A stretch of 64,000 nucleotides of DNA from Bradyrhizobium sp. SZCCHNS1050 (GCF_032484785.1 NZ_JAUETR010000001.1:2359501-2423500), one strand, 5' to 3'. Counted from the stretch's first letter, positions 8,239 to 17,014 are shown. Numbers and translations: made by a program. The notes: generated by a model from the sequence alone, not told the origin.

Positions 8239-10338
8239 ATGACCGACTTGAGCACCAAGGCGCCGGTGGCGCCGCGCCATCCGCACAGCTTCACCCGTCA
8301 CGGCATCACCGTAAGCGACGACTATGCGTGGCTGAAAGACGCGCGGTGGCAGGAGGTGCTGCACGATCCGTCGCTGCTGGATGCTGATATCCGCGCCTAT
8401 CTCGAGGCCGAGAACGCCTATGCGGAATCCGTGCTCGGCCACACCTCACCGCTGCAGAAGAAGCTCGTCGCGGAGATGCGCGGCCGCATCAAGGAGGACG
8501 ATTCCTCGGTGCCGTCGCCAGACGGGCCCTACGCCTATTTCCGCAAGTATCGCGAGGGCGGCCAGCACGAGCTGTTCTGCCGGACGCCGCGCAACGGCGG
8601 GGCGGAGACGATCGGGCTCGATGGCGATGCGCTGGCGCGAGGCCACGACTATTTCAAGTTCGGCGGCAGCAGGCATTCGCACGACCACAAGCGCGTCGCC
8701 TGGAGCGCCGACACCAAGGGCTCCGAATATTTCACCATCCGCGTCCGCGACTGGGATAGCGGCAACGATCTCGACGACGTGGTCGAGGAGACCGACGGCG
8801 GTGTGGTGTGGTCACGCGATTGCACGAGCTTCTTCTACGTCAAGCTCGACGACAATCACCGCCCGATGCAGGTGTGGCGGCATAAGCTCGGCACCAGGCA
8901 GGCCGATGACGCGCTGGTGTACGAGGAGAAGGACACCGGCTGGTTCACCCATGTGCACGAGTCGACGTCGGGCCGGTTCTGCGTCATCGCCGGCGGCGAC
9001 CACGAGACATCAGAACAACGGTTGATCGATCTCGATGCTCCCGAGGCGCCGCCGCGCCTCGTGGCCGCGCGCGAGAACGGCGTGCAATATTCGATCGCCG
9101 ACCGCGGCGATGAGCTGTTCATCCTGACCAATGCCGACGGCGCCATCGACTTCAAGATCGTCACCGCGCCGCTGTCCGCGCCCGAGCGCGCCAACTGGCG
9201 CGACCTCATTCCGCACCGCGCCGGCATCTACGTACTGGACCACGATCTGTATGCCGGGCACCTCGTGCGGCTGGAGCGCGCCAATGCGCTTCCGTCGATC
9301 GTCATCCGCGATCTCGCATCCGGCGAGGAGCACGCGATCGCCTTCGACGAAGGCGCCTATTCGCTCGACGCGATGGGCTCCTACGAGTTCGACACCACCA
9401 ATCTGCGCTTTGCCTATTCGTCGATGACGACGCCGTCGGAGGTGTGGGACTACGACATGGTGACGCGCGCAAAAACCTTGCGCAAGCGCCAGGAGATTCC
9501 GTCCGGGCACAATCCGGCCGACTACGTCACCACGCGCATCATGGCCAAGGCGGAGGACGGCGCCGAGGTGCCGGTGTCGCTGCTGCACCGGCGCGACCTC
9601 AGGGCCGATGGCTCAGCGCCGCTGCTGCTCTATGGCTACGGCTCCTATGGCCATGCGATGCCGGCCTCGTTCTCGGCCAACCGGCTGTCGCTGGTCGACC
9701 GCGGCTTCGTCTACGCCATCGCCCATATCCGCGGCGGCACCGACAAGGGCTGGGGCTGGTATCTCGACGGCAAGCGCGAGAAGAAGACCAACAGCTTTGA
9801 CGATTTCGCGGCCTGCGCACGGGCGCTGATCGCGGCGAACTACACCAGCGCCAGGCGCATCGTCGGCCATGGCGGCAGCGCCGGTGGCATGCTGATGGGC
9901 GCGGTCGCCAACCGCGCGGGCGAGCTGTTCGCCGGCATCGTCGCCGAGGTGCCGTTCGTCGACGTGCTGAACACGATGCTCGACGATACCCTGCCGCTGA
10001 CGCCGCCGGAATGGCCCGAATGGGGCAACCCGATCGAGAGCGAAAAGGACTTCCGCACCATCCTGTCCTACTCGCCCTACGACAACGTCGCGGCCAAGGA
10101 GTATCCCGCGATCCTCGCGATGGCCGGACTGACCGACCCGCGCGTCACCTATTGGGAGCCTGCAAAGTGGATCGCGCGGCTGCGCGCGACGATGACCGGC
10201 GGCGGGCCGGTCCTCCTGCGCACCAACATGGGCGCCGGCCACGGCGGCGCCTCCGGCCGCTTCAACCGGCTGGATGAGGTCGCGATCGTCTACGCGTTCG
10301 CGCTATGGGCGGTGGGTCTGGCAGATCGGAGCGTTTGA
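8239..10338 (+). CDS. ptrB: Oligopeptidase B, S9A serine peptidase
   Basis: A 699-residue cytosolic prolyl-oligopeptidase-family enzyme that cleaves short peptides after basic residues. The N-terminal half is the beta-propeller (opening HPHSFTRHGITVSDDYAWLKD). The C-terminal hydrolase domain carries GHGGSAGGMLMG with nucleophile Ser547, Asp633 in GLTDPRV, and His668 in GAGHGGASGR, which is a complete catalytic triad. LAKRREK-type propeller linkers and IAHIRGGTDKGWGWYLDGK are characteristic of oligopeptidase B. The start is the ATG 8 bases after the aminotransferase stop, with AGGA just ahead. It probably shares the aminotransferase promoter. Confidence 0.93.
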   Translation: MTDLSTKAPVAPRHPHSFTRHGITVSDDYAWLKDARWQEVLHDPSLLDADIRAYLEAENAYAESVLGHTSPLQKKLVAEMRGRIKEDDSSVPSPDGPYAYFRKYREGGQHELFCRTPRNGGAETIGLDGDALARGHDYFKFGGSRHSHDHKRVAWSADTKGSEYFTIRVRDWDSGNDLDDVVEETDGGVVWSRDCTSFFYVKLDDNHRPMQVWRHKLGTRQADDALVYEEKDTGWFTHVHESTSGRFCVIAGGDHETSEQRLIDLDAPEAPPRLVAARENGVQYSIADRGDELFILTNADGAIDFKIVTAPLSAPERANWRDLIPHRAGIYVLDHDLYAGHLVRLERANALPSIVIRDLASGEEHAIAFDEGAYSLDAMGSYEFDTTNLRFAYSSMTTPSEVWDYDMVTRAKTLRKRQEIPSGHNPADYVTTRIMAKAEDGAEVPVSLLHRRDLRADGSAPLLLYGYGSYGHAMPASFSANRLSLVDRGFVYAIAHIRGGTDKGWGWYLDGKREKKTNSFDDFAACARALIAANYTSARRIVGHGGSAGGMLMGAVANRAGELFAGIVAEVPFVDVLNTMLDDTLPLTPPEWPEWGNPIESEKDFRTILSYSPYDNVAAKEYPAILAMAGLTDPRVTYWEPAKWIARLRATMTGGGPVLLRTNMGAGHGGASGRFNRLDEVAIVYAFALWAVGLADRSV

Positions 10339-10378
10339 GCCATGATCGCGCCTGAACACCAATGTCGTCCCTGCGAAC

Positions 10379-10467
10379 GCAGGGACCCATAACCACCGGC
10401 GGCAATTGTTGAGCGCGCTGGAGCTACGTCCCTCGTCATCACAACCGCCTGTGGTTATGGGTCCCTG
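10379..10467. repeat. Inverted-repeat intergenic element interrupted by the IS
   Basis: CAGGGACCCATAACCAC (from 10379) is repeated inverted as GTGGTTATGGGTCCCTG (10451-10467). This is a REP-like palindrome. Its right arm ends at the presumed left end of the IS110 element. The sequence CCGGCTCAAGGCCGGGACGA, which often follows such arms in related genomes, resumes at 11574, on the other side of the IS. Confidence 0.6.
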
Positions 10468-10495
10468 TGTCTGGAAAGTCTGCCATGATGATGGT

Positions 10496-10555
10496 GGGCG
10501 GGAAGCCGTTGGGTCCTTGGCGCTAGACGCCGTGAGCCGGCTCGGTCTCCCGCCC
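10496..10555 (+). ncRNA. Candidate bridge RNA fold in the IS110 left end
   Basis: Three nested stems can form: GGGCGGGA (10496-10503) with TCCCGCCC (10548-10555), AGCCG (10504-10508) with CGGCT (10538-10542), and GGCG (10519-10522) with CGCC (10528-10531) closing the loop CTAGA. IS110-group elements are known to transcribe a structured guide (bridge) RNA from the non-coding end upstream of the transposase. Position and structure fit that role. Transcript limits and guide loops are not determined. Confidence 0.45.
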
Positions 10556-10625
10556 GTTCCATTTATCAACCTGAACAGTTGCACGAGGCTGCGCCAACAG
10601 ACCTCGCATCACAGGGACAGGCACC

Positions 10626-11567
10626 GTGATCGTACCTTTTCGTTGCGTCGGAATCGACGTTTGCAAACCCTATCTCGATATTTTTGATGAAGCCGTGGGG
10701 GCGCCGGAGCGCATCGCCAACGGGCCACAGGCCATCACACAGCTGGTGGCGCGTTGGGGATGCGATGTTCTGGTGGTCTTTGAGGCCACGGGTGTCTACG
10801 ACCTCGAACTGCGCGAGGCCCTGCGTCGGGCGGGCATCCGCTTTGCGCGGATCAACCCGGCTCGAGCTCGCGATTTCGCCCGCGCCAGCGGCCAACTCGC
10901 CAAGACCGATCCGATCGACGCGCGAACGCTGGCAGCCTTTGGGCGCGCCATGCAGCCAGCCACCGAGCAGGCCATGACGCCTGCCCAAAGCGCCCTCGCC
11001 AGGCTTGCAAAACGGCGGGATCAACTGGTTGCCATGCGCGCCCAGGAAAAGAACCGCCGCAGCGAGGCCGAGGACCGCGCCATGGCCGAACGCATCAGCC
11101 GCCTGATCGAGGTCCTCAATGACGAGATCGTCGAGATCGAGGCCGAGATCAACGCGCTCATCAAAGCCGAGCCGGTGCTTGCGGAGCAGGCACAGCTGAT
11201 GCGCTCCGTGCCCGGTGTGGGACCCGTCGCCTGCATGCAACTCATCACCCAGATGCCGGAACTCGGCCATCTCGGGCCAAAGGAGGTAGCCGCTCTTGCG
11301 GGCCTGGCTCCCTTCAATCGCGATAGCGGGGCGTATCGTGGCAAGCGCAAGATCGGCGGCGGCCGGAAGCGTGTCCGCGACGCCCTCTACATGGCCGCCC
11401 TCAACGCCGTCCGCCGCGCCGATCGCTTCAAGATCTTTTACAACCGTCTGCGCCAAGCCGGTAAACCCGCCAAGCTCGCCCTCATCGCCGTCGCCAGGAA
11501 GCTTCTAACCATCCTGAATGCCATGATGCGCGACCGAAAACCTTATGCGATCACTCCATCAACATAA
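10626..11567 (+). CDS. IS110-family DEDD transposase
   Basis: A 313-residue RNA-guided recombinase of the IS110 family. The N-terminal RuvC-like domain has Asp11 (GIDVCK), Glu53 (FEATG), Asp95 and Asp98 (KTDPIDAR), the DEDD set. A coiled-coil segment (about 140-180) is followed by the Tnp_20 region with the helix-hairpin-helix VPGVGPVACMQLI and Ser234 in APFNRDSGAYRGK, the expected catalytic serine. The gene appears intact with no frameshift, so the element may still be mobile. Confidence 0.93.
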   Translation: MIVPFRCVGIDVCKPYLDIFDEAVGAPERIANGPQAITQLVARWGCDVLVVFEATGVYDLELREALRRAGIRFARINPARARDFARASGQLAKTDPIDARTLAAFGRAMQPATEQAMTPAQSALARLAKRRDQLVAMRAQEKNRRSEAEDRAMAERISRLIEVLNDEIVEIEAEINALIKAEPVLAEQAQLMRSVPGVGPVACMQLITQMPELGHLGPKEVAALAGLAPFNRDSGAYRGKRKIGGGRKRVRDALYMAALNAVRRADRFKIFYNRLRQAGKPAKLALIAVARKLLTILNAMMRDRKPYAITPST

Positions 11568-11664
11568 CAGTTGCCGGCTCAAGGCCGGGACGACAGCGGA
11601 GTATGGGGCCAATCTCGCCTCGCAATCGGCGTCGCATCCGCAACGACAGCCGAGGACGTAGCGG

Positions 11665-12384
11665 CTACCGGTTGTTCTTCGCGCGCCACGCCGCGAAGTC
11701 GGCGGGCGTCTGCGGATCGGTCGCCGGATAGAGGCCGAGGATCGAGCGGCCCTTGGCAACTTCCTCGGCAACGAAATCCTCGAACGCGGTCATCTCGAAC
11801 GTCTCGTCCGCGATCTCGTCGGCGAGATGGGCGGGGATGACGATGACGCCGTCGGAATCGCCGAGGATGACGTCACCGGGAAACACCGGCGCGTCGCCGC
11901 AGGCGATCGGGCCGTTGATCTCGATCGCATGATGCAGGGTGAGATTGGTCGGCGCGCTCGGACGCTGGTGGAAGGCGGGGATGCCGAGCTTGGCAATCTC
12001 GGCGGCGTCACGGAAGCCGCCGTCGGTGACGACGCCGGCGACGCCGCGCTGCTGCAGGCGGCTCACGAGAATTGCGCCGGCCGAAGCGGCGCGCGCGTCC
12101 TTGCGGCTGTCCATCACCAGCACGGCGCCGGGCGGACAATCCTCGACGGCCTTGCGCTGCGGATGGCCGCGGTCGCGAAACACCTCGATGGTGTTGAGAT
12201 CCTCGCGCGCTGGGATGTAGCGCAAGGTGAAGGCTTCGCCGACCATGGTCGGCTGCGCCGGGCTGAGCGGATGGACGTTCTCGATGCACTGGATGCGCAG
12301 GCCGCGCTTGAACAGCGCGGTAGCGACCGTGGCCGTCGAGACGGTCTTGAGCTTGTTGCGGGTGGCGGTGCTGAGTCTGGTCAT
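11665..12384 (-). CDS. RraA-like / 4-hydroxy-4-methyl-2-oxoglutarate aldolase-family protein
   Basis: The family fold is seen in GAVLVMDSRKDARAASAGAILVSRLQQRGVAG, then VTDGGFRDAAEIAKLGIPAFHQRPSAP and PVFPGDVILGDSDGVIVIP. The Gly-Gly-x-Arg-Asp cluster matches the substrate and metal site of HMG/CHA aldolases. Members include class II pyruvate aldolases and the RNase E regulator RraA; the catabolic context favours an aldolase or related lyase acting after the dehydratase. The start is the ATG before MTRLSTATRNKL (239 residues); the longer frame upstream runs through a hairpin repeat. It follows the dehydratase gene by about 155 bases filled by two hairpins, so it may be partly uncoupled. Confidence 0.8.
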   Translation of the reverse strand: MTRLSTATRNKLKTVSTATVATALFKRGLRIQCIENVHPLSPAQPTMVGEAFTLRYIPAREDLNTIEVFRDRGHPQRKAVEDCPPGAVLVMDSRKDARAASAGAILVSRLQQRGVAGVVTDGGFRDAAEIAKLGIPAFHQRPSAPTNLTLHHAIEINGPIACGDAPVFPGDVILGDSDGVIVIPAHLADEIADETFEMTAFEDFVAEEVAKGRSILGLYPATDPQTPADFAAWRAKNNR

Positions 12385-12401
12385 GCGGTGCTCGTCGTTC
12401 T

Positions 12402-12490
12402 CCCCTCCCCCTTGCGGGGAGGGGTTGGGGGTGGGGGTCCACATCAACGGTGTCGCTTTGGGTACCCCCCTCCCCCGCAAGGGGGGAGGG
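12402..12490. repeat. Pair of C-rich hairpin repeats
   Basis: Two palindromes lie between the dehydratase and the RraA-like gene: CCCCTCCCC (12402-12410) with GGGGAGGGG (12416-12424), and CCCTCCCCC (12468-12476) with GGGGGAGGG (12482-12490). Each could weaken transcription into the distal gene or stabilise the upstream mRNA end. Confidence 0.55.
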
Positions 12491-12538
12491 AGCGCACCTC
12501 GATCGCGGAAACAGCGCGGGCTAACGCGGCGCTATGAA

Positions 12539-14275
12539 CTAATAAATCGCGGGTTCCCCGACCGGCGCGCCGAAGCCGGTCTCCAGGAAGTCGAAGTCGC
12601 AACCGTCATTGGCTTGGCGGATGTGGCGGGCGAACATCCAGCCATAGCCGCGCTCGAAACGCGGCGCCGGCGGTGTCCAGGCGGCGCGGCGGCGCGCCAG
12701 CTCCTCCTCGGGCACGTCGAGATTGATGGTGCGCGCGGCGACGTCGAGCGTGATCAGGTCGCCATTCTTCACCAGCGCCAGCGGGCCGCCGACATAGGCC
12801 TCCGGCGCCACATGCAGGATGCAGGCGCCATAGCTCGTGCCGCTCATGCGCGCGTCGGACAGCCGGACCATGTCGCGCACGCCCTCGCGCACGAGCTTGG
12901 TCGGGATCGGCAGCATGCCCCATTCCGGCATCCCCGGCCCGCCCTGGGGCCCGGCATTGCGCAGGATCAGCACATGGTCGGCGGTGACGTCGAGATCGGG
13001 ATCGTCGATCGCCTTCTTCATCGAGGGATAGTCGTCGAACACCAGCGCCGGGCCGGTGTGCCTGAGGAAGCGCGGATCGCAGGCAGAGGGCTTGATGACG
13101 CAGCCGTCCGGCGCAAGGTTGCCCTTGAGCACGGCGAGCGCGCCCTCGCGGTAGATCGGGTTCGACTGCGGACGGATGACGTCGTCATTGTAGACGCCGG
13201 CGTCAGCGATGTTGTCGCCGAGCGTACGGCCGTTGACAGTGAGGCAGTCGAGATGGAGATGCTCTTTCATCCGGCTCATCAGCCCGGGCAGGCCGCCGGC
13301 GTAGTAGAAATCCTCCATCAGATAGGCGTCGCCGCTCGGCCGGACATTGGCGAGCACCGGCACCTTGCGGCTGGCGGCCTCGAAATCGTCGAGGCCTATA
13401 TCGGCGCCGGCGCGGCGCGCCTGCGCGATCACATGGATGATGGCGTTGGTCGAGCAGCCCATCGCCATGGCGACCGCGATCGCATTCTCGAACGCTGCGT
13501 GGGTCTGGATCTTCGATGGCGTCAGGTCCTCCCACACCATCTCGACGACGCGGCGGCCGCATTCCGAGCTCATGCGGATGTGCTCGGCATCGGCAGCCGG
13601 AATCGACGAGGCGCCGGGCAAGGTCATGCCGATCGCTTCCGCGATCGCGGTCATGGTCGAGGCCGTCCCCATGGTCATGCAGGTGCCGTGGCTGCGGGCG
13701 ATGCCGGCCTCCATGGCATTCCAATCGGCGTCCGACAGCTTGCCGGCGCGGCGTTCATCCCAGTACTTCCAGGCGTCGGACCCGGAGCCGAGCGTCTTGC
13801 CCTTCCAGTTGCCGCGCAGCATCGGCCCGGCCGGGAGATAGATCGCCGGCAGGTTCATGCTGGTGGCGCCGAGCAGCAGCGCCGGCGTGGTCTTGTCGCA
13901 GCCGCCCATCAGCACGACGCCATCGACGGGGTGGCCGCGCAAGAGCTCCTCGACATCCATCGCCAGCATGTTGCGATAGAGCATCGTGGTCGGCTTCAAC
14001 AGCGACTCCGACAGCGACAGCGCCGGCAGCTCGATCGGGAAACCGCCGGCCATCAGCACGCCGCGCTTGACGTCGTCGACGCGCTGCTTGAAGTGCATGT
14101 GGCAGGGCTGCGCGTCGGACCAGGTGTTGACGATGGCGATGACCGGACGGCCCTTCCACTCCTCCTGGGCATAGCCCATCTGCATCACGCGCGAACGATG
14201 GCCGAAGGAACGGAGATCGTCGGGCGCGAACCAGCGCGCGCTGCGCAGCTGATCGGGGCTCTTCTTGTGGCTCAT
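12539..14275 (-). CDS. IlvD/Edd-family dehydratase (sugar-acid or dihydroxy-acid dehydratase)
   Basis: A 578-residue iron-sulfur dehydratase. Cluster-ligand cysteines lie in QPCHMH, MGGCDKTTPALLLGA and SHGTCMTMGTASTM, and PAADAEHIRMSSECGRRVVEM plus GPQGGPGMPEWGML complete the family signature. Biosynthetic IlvD (dihydroxy-acid dehydratase) is closely related, but the neighbours (ABC importer, FCD regulator, RraA-like protein) suggest a catabolic aldonate dehydratase such as an L-arabonate or pentonate type. The start ATG overlaps the permease stop as ATGA (14272-14275), so translation is coupled. The true substrate cannot be read from the sequence. Confidence 0.85.
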   Translation of the reverse strand: MSHKKSPDQLRSARWFAPDDLRSFGHRSRVMQMGYAQEEWKGRPVIAIVNTWSDAQPCHMHFKQRVDDVKRGVLMAGGFPIELPALSLSESLLKPTTMLYRNMLAMDVEELLRGHPVDGVVLMGGCDKTTPALLLGATSMNLPAIYLPAGPMLRGNWKGKTLGSGSDAWKYWDERRAGKLSDADWNAMEAGIARSHGTCMTMGTASTMTAIAEAIGMTLPGASSIPAADAEHIRMSSECGRRVVEMVWEDLTPSKIQTHAAFENAIAVAMAMGCSTNAIIHVIAQARRAGADIGLDDFEAASRKVPVLANVRPSGDAYLMEDFYYAGGLPGLMSRMKEHLHLDCLTVNGRTLGDNIADAGVYNDDVIRPQSNPIYREGALAVLKGNLAPDGCVIKPSACDPRFLRHTGPALVFDDYPSMKKAIDDPDLDVTADHVLILRNAGPQGGPGMPEWGMLPIPTKLVREGVRDMVRLSDARMSGTSYGACILHVAPEAYVGGPLALVKNGDLITLDVAARTINLDVPEEELARRRAAWTPPAPRFERGYGWMFARHIRQANDGCDFDFLETGFGAPVGEPAIY

Positions 14276-15132
14276 GATTGCGTTCCCCAGGTCAGCACGG
14301 TCTTGCGCTCGATGGTGCGGAAGATCAGGTTCTCGACCACGACGCCGATCAGGATCACGGTCAGGAGGCCGGCAAACACCGCGGGGATCTCGAGCAGATT
14401 GCGGTTCTCGAAGATGAACCAGCCGAGGCCGCCCTGCCCCGAGGAGACACCGAACACCAGCTCGGCCGCGATCAGGGTGCGCCAGGCGAAGGCCCAGCCG
14501 ATCTTCAAACCCGTGAGGATGGCGCCGAACGCCGCCGGAATCAGGATTCGGATCACATAGGAGAAGCCGCTGAGACCGTAGTTGCGCCCGACCATGCGCA
14601 GCGTGTTCGAGACGCTTTTGAAGCCGGAATGGGTGTTGAGCGCGACGGGCCACAGCACCGAATGGATCAGCACGAAGACGAGACTGCCGCTGCCGAGCCC
14701 GAACCAGATCAGCGCCAGCGGCAGCAGCGCGATCGCCGGCAAGGGATTGAACATCGCCGTGATCGTCTCGAGGAAATCGGTGCCGATGCGGGTCGAGATC
14801 GCGAGCACAGTCAGGATCGCCGCGAGAACGATGCCTGCGGCATAGCCCATGAACAGCACCTTCAGCGAGGTCCAGACGCGCATCGGGATGGTGCCGTCGC
14901 GGACCTTCTCCCACAGCGCCGCGATGGTGTCGGAGAAGGTCGGGAACAGCAGGGGATTGTCGAGATAGCTGCCATAGGCCTGCCAGATCGCGGCGAGCAA
15001 GACGATGATCAGGCTCTTGCGCACGAAGCCGTCGTTCCACAGCAGCTCGAGCACGCCGAGCTTGCGCGCGACATCTGCAGGCGCGGCGCTCGCGGCCGAC
15101 GTATCGCGCAGGATGATCTTGGCTTCAGCCAT
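14272..15132 (-). CDS. ABC transporter permease (SsuC/TauC family)
   Basis: An integral membrane protein of about 286 residues. It has six predicted helices and the EAA loop region (AALNTHSGFKSVSNTLRMVG), as in permeases of the nitrate/sulfonate/taurine importer family. It should pair with the ATPase at 15144 and the binding protein at 15908. ATG 15132 lies 11 bases after the ATPase stop; a TTG at 15147 overlapping that stop is an alternative. No hint of a split gene. Confidence 0.88.
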   Translation of the reverse strand: MAEAKIILRDTSAASAAPADVARKLGVLELLWNDGFVRKSLIIVLLAAIWQAYGSYLDNPLLFPTFSDTIAALWEKVRDGTIPMRVWTSLKVLFMGYAAGIVLAAILTVLAISTRIGTDFLETITAMFNPLPAIALLPLALIWFGLGSGSLVFVLIHSVLWPVALNTHSGFKSVSNTLRMVGRNYGLSGFSYVIRILIPAAFGAILTGLKIGWAFAWRTLIAAELVFGVSSGQGGLGWFIFENRNLLEIPAVFAGLLTVILIGVVVENLIFRTIERKTVLTWGTQS

Positions 15133-15143
15133 GGGCGCCGTCC

Positions 15144-15908
15144 TCAATGCGTCGTTGCAGGTTCGGAGAACAAGAGATCATGGATCTGCTTCTCCAGGCG
15201 CGCCGCGCTGCCGTCCTCGGCCGAGACCTTGTCGACGTCGACCACCTCGGCCTTGACGCGGCCGGGATGCGGCGACAGCAGCAGAATGCGGTTGCCGATC
15301 TTGATGGCTTCGGCGATCGAATGCGTCACGAACAAGACGGTGAATTTCGTCTCGTTCCACAACTGCAGCAGCTCGTCCTGGCAGGTGCGCCGCGTCAGCG
15401 CATCGAGCGCGGCGAACGGCTCGTCCATCAGCAGGATGTCCGGCTCCATCGCCATGCCCCGGGCGATCGCGACGCGCTGCTTCATGCCGCCCGACAGCGT
15501 GTGCGGATAGGCATCGACGACGCGCGTCAGCCCGACTTTCTCGATATAGGTGCGGGCGCGGCTCTCGGCCTCCTCGCGCGGCATGCGCCGCGCCGTCAGC
15601 AGCGGGAACATCACGTTGGCGAGCACGGTCTTCCACGGCAGCAGCTGGTCGAACTCCTGGAAGATCATCATGCGATCGGCGCCAGGACCGGTGATCTCGC
15701 GGCCGCTGATGCGCATCCGGCCCTCGCTCGGCTTGATGTAGCCACCGACCGCCTTCAGCAAGGTCGACTTGCCGCAACCGGACGGTCCCAGCAGCACGAA
15801 GCGATCGGAGCGGTCGACGGAGAAGCCGACCCGCTCCGTCGCGGTGATTACCGCGCTGGAGGTCTTGTAGCGCAGGGTGACGCCATCGACGTCGAGCAGC
15901 GCGGACAT
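15144..15908 (-). CDS. ABC transporter ATP-binding protein (SsuB/TauB family)
   Basis: A 254-residue ATPase with Walker A GPSGCGKST, Q-loop FQEFDQLLPW, signature LSGGMKQR, Walker B ILLMDEPF and the switch histidine in VTHS. The LLPWKTV sequence after the Q-loop is typical of the sulfonate/nitrate/taurine group. The ATG overlaps the binding-protein stop by one base, so the genes are cotranscribed. Confidence 0.92.
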   Translation of the reverse strand: MSALLDVDGVTLRYKTSSAVITATERVGFSVDRSDRFVLLGPSGCGKSTLLKAVGGYIKPSEGRMRISGREITGPGADRMMIFQEFDQLLPWKTVLANVMFPLLTARRMPREEAESRARTYIEKVGLTRVVDAYPHTLSGGMKQRVAIARGMAMEPDILLMDEPFAALDALTRRTCQDELLQLWNETKFTVLFVTHSIAEAIKIGNRILLLSPHPGRVKAEVVDVDKVSAEDGSAARLEKQIHDLLFSEPATTH

Positions 15909-16939
15909 CAGTTGCCCTTCAGATCATGCGCGACCGGCAGATAATAGTCGGTCCAGGCCTTGGGCTGGGTCTTGATGGTACCGATCTTGGCGAGATGGGC
16001 CGCGAACTTCATGGTGCCCTGCGGCTCCAGATTCCATTCCATCATGCCGGGCTCCTTGAGCCAGGCGAGCAGGTCATCGACCGAGGTCTTGTCGCCGGTG
16101 ATCTCCTTGTAGATCTCGACCGCCGTCCTGGTATCGCTGCGGATCAGGTCCTGCGCTTCCTTGGTCGCATCGCGCACCGCCTGGATGATCTTCGGATTGG
16201 CGTCGGCGAACTTCGTGGTGGTGAAGAACTGCGCCTGGCTCAGCGGTCCGCCCATGACGTCGGGCGAATTCATCACGACATGCGCGCCGGGCACGTTCTT
16301 CAATTCGAGGAACGTGTAGGGCGGGATCGAGAAATGATTGTGCACCTCGTGCTGCGGGTTCGACAGCGCCGTATAGGCGTCGGGGTGACCGAGCTGCACG
16401 GTGTTGGCGTCGAGCTTGTTCCACTGATCGGCGCCGAACGCTTCGGCGGCCGCGATCTGCAGCACGATGGCCTGGGTCGAGACCTTGACGGTCGGCACGG
16501 CGATCTTGTCACTGGGACCGAAGTCCTTGATCGACTTGATGTTGGGATCGCGGCTGATCAGGGTCATCGGCTGCGCCGAGGTGGCGACGATGCCCTTCAC
16601 GCCACCGCGGGTACGATCCCACAACAGCAGCAGATTGCCGGTGCCGGTGTTGAGGATGTCGACGCTGCCCGACAACAGCGCATCGGTCTGCGCGCCGCCG
16701 CCGGAGAAGGTCAGCCATTTGGTGGTGACGCCGGGCACGCCGAGCGCGGCCGCATGCTTCTCGATCAGCTTGTTCTTCTCGATGATGTGGCTCGGCATGT
16801 AGAAGATGCCAGGCTGGCGCGACAGCGAGATTTCGGTCTTCTGCTGGGCCTGCGCGGCGTCATTCCAGGCCGCCGCGACCAGCAGCGTGGCCAGCAGGCC
16901 GGCGGCTCGTGCGCCCGAGCGCGCGAACTTCTCGAACAT
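15908..16939 (-). CDS. ABC transporter substrate-binding protein (NMT1/SsuA-like)
   Basis: A 343-residue periplasmic solute-binding protein. A signal peptide (about residues 1-31, ending AAQAQ) precedes a type II periplasmic fold with LSRQPGIFYMPSHIIEKNKL and WLTFSGGGAQTDALLSGSVD, as in NMT1/SsuA-type receptors. It is first in a five-gene operon that runs through ATPase, permease, dehydratase and RraA-like protein. Known ligands of relatives include sulfonates, nitrate, pyrimidine precursors and aromatic acids, so the ligand is open. The promoter region contains the 30-bp palindrome at 16985. Confidence 0.88.
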   Translation of the reverse strand: MFEKFARSGARAAGLLATLLVAAAWNDAAQAQQKTEISLSRQPGIFYMPSHIIEKNKLIEKHAAALGVPGVTTKWLTFSGGGAQTDALLSGSVDILNTGTGNLLLLWDRTRGGVKGIVATSAQPMTLISRDPNIKSIKDFGPSDKIAVPTVKVSTQAIVLQIAAAEAFGADQWNKLDANTVQLGHPDAYTALSNPQHEVHNHFSIPPYTFLELKNVPGAHVVMNSPDVMGGPLSQAQFFTTTKFADANPKIIQAVRDATKEAQDLIRSDTRTAVEIYKEITGDKTSVDDLLAWLKEPGMMEWNLEPQGTMKFAAHLAKIGTIKTQPKAWTDYYLPVAHDLKGN

Positions 16940-16984
16940 GGGACATCCCTCCTCGCGTGCCGGCTCCTTCTTGACGGCCGGCGG

Positions 16985-17014
16985 AGAGATGCACTAATGC
17001 ATTAGTGCATCTCT
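16985..17014. promoter_or_regulatory. Perfect 30-bp palindrome, likely GntR/FCD operator
   Basis: The 30 bases are exactly self-complementary about the centre between 16999 and 17000. The core is TGCACTAATGCATTAGTGCA, flanked by AGAGA on the left and TCTCT on the right. It lies 46 bases upstream of the binding-protein start and 50 bases upstream of the regulator start, midway in the divergent promoter region. GntR-family regulators bind such AT-rich-centre palindromes and usually repress both directions until a ligand is bound. Confidence 0.8.

Larger units (their letters stand above)
10466..11573 (+). mobile_element. IS110-family insertion sequence
   Basis: The element comprises one DEDD transposase gene plus about 160 bases of 5' non-coding sequence and a very short 3' end, as in the IS110 subgroup. 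Ends are inferred from interruption of the flanking palindromic repeat: left flank GGGTCCC, right flank CCGGCTC, with the dinucleotide TG at both junctions (10466-10467 and 11572-11573) as a possible shared core. No terminal inverted repeats are seen, as expected for this family. Ends could be off by a few bases. Confidence 0.7.
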
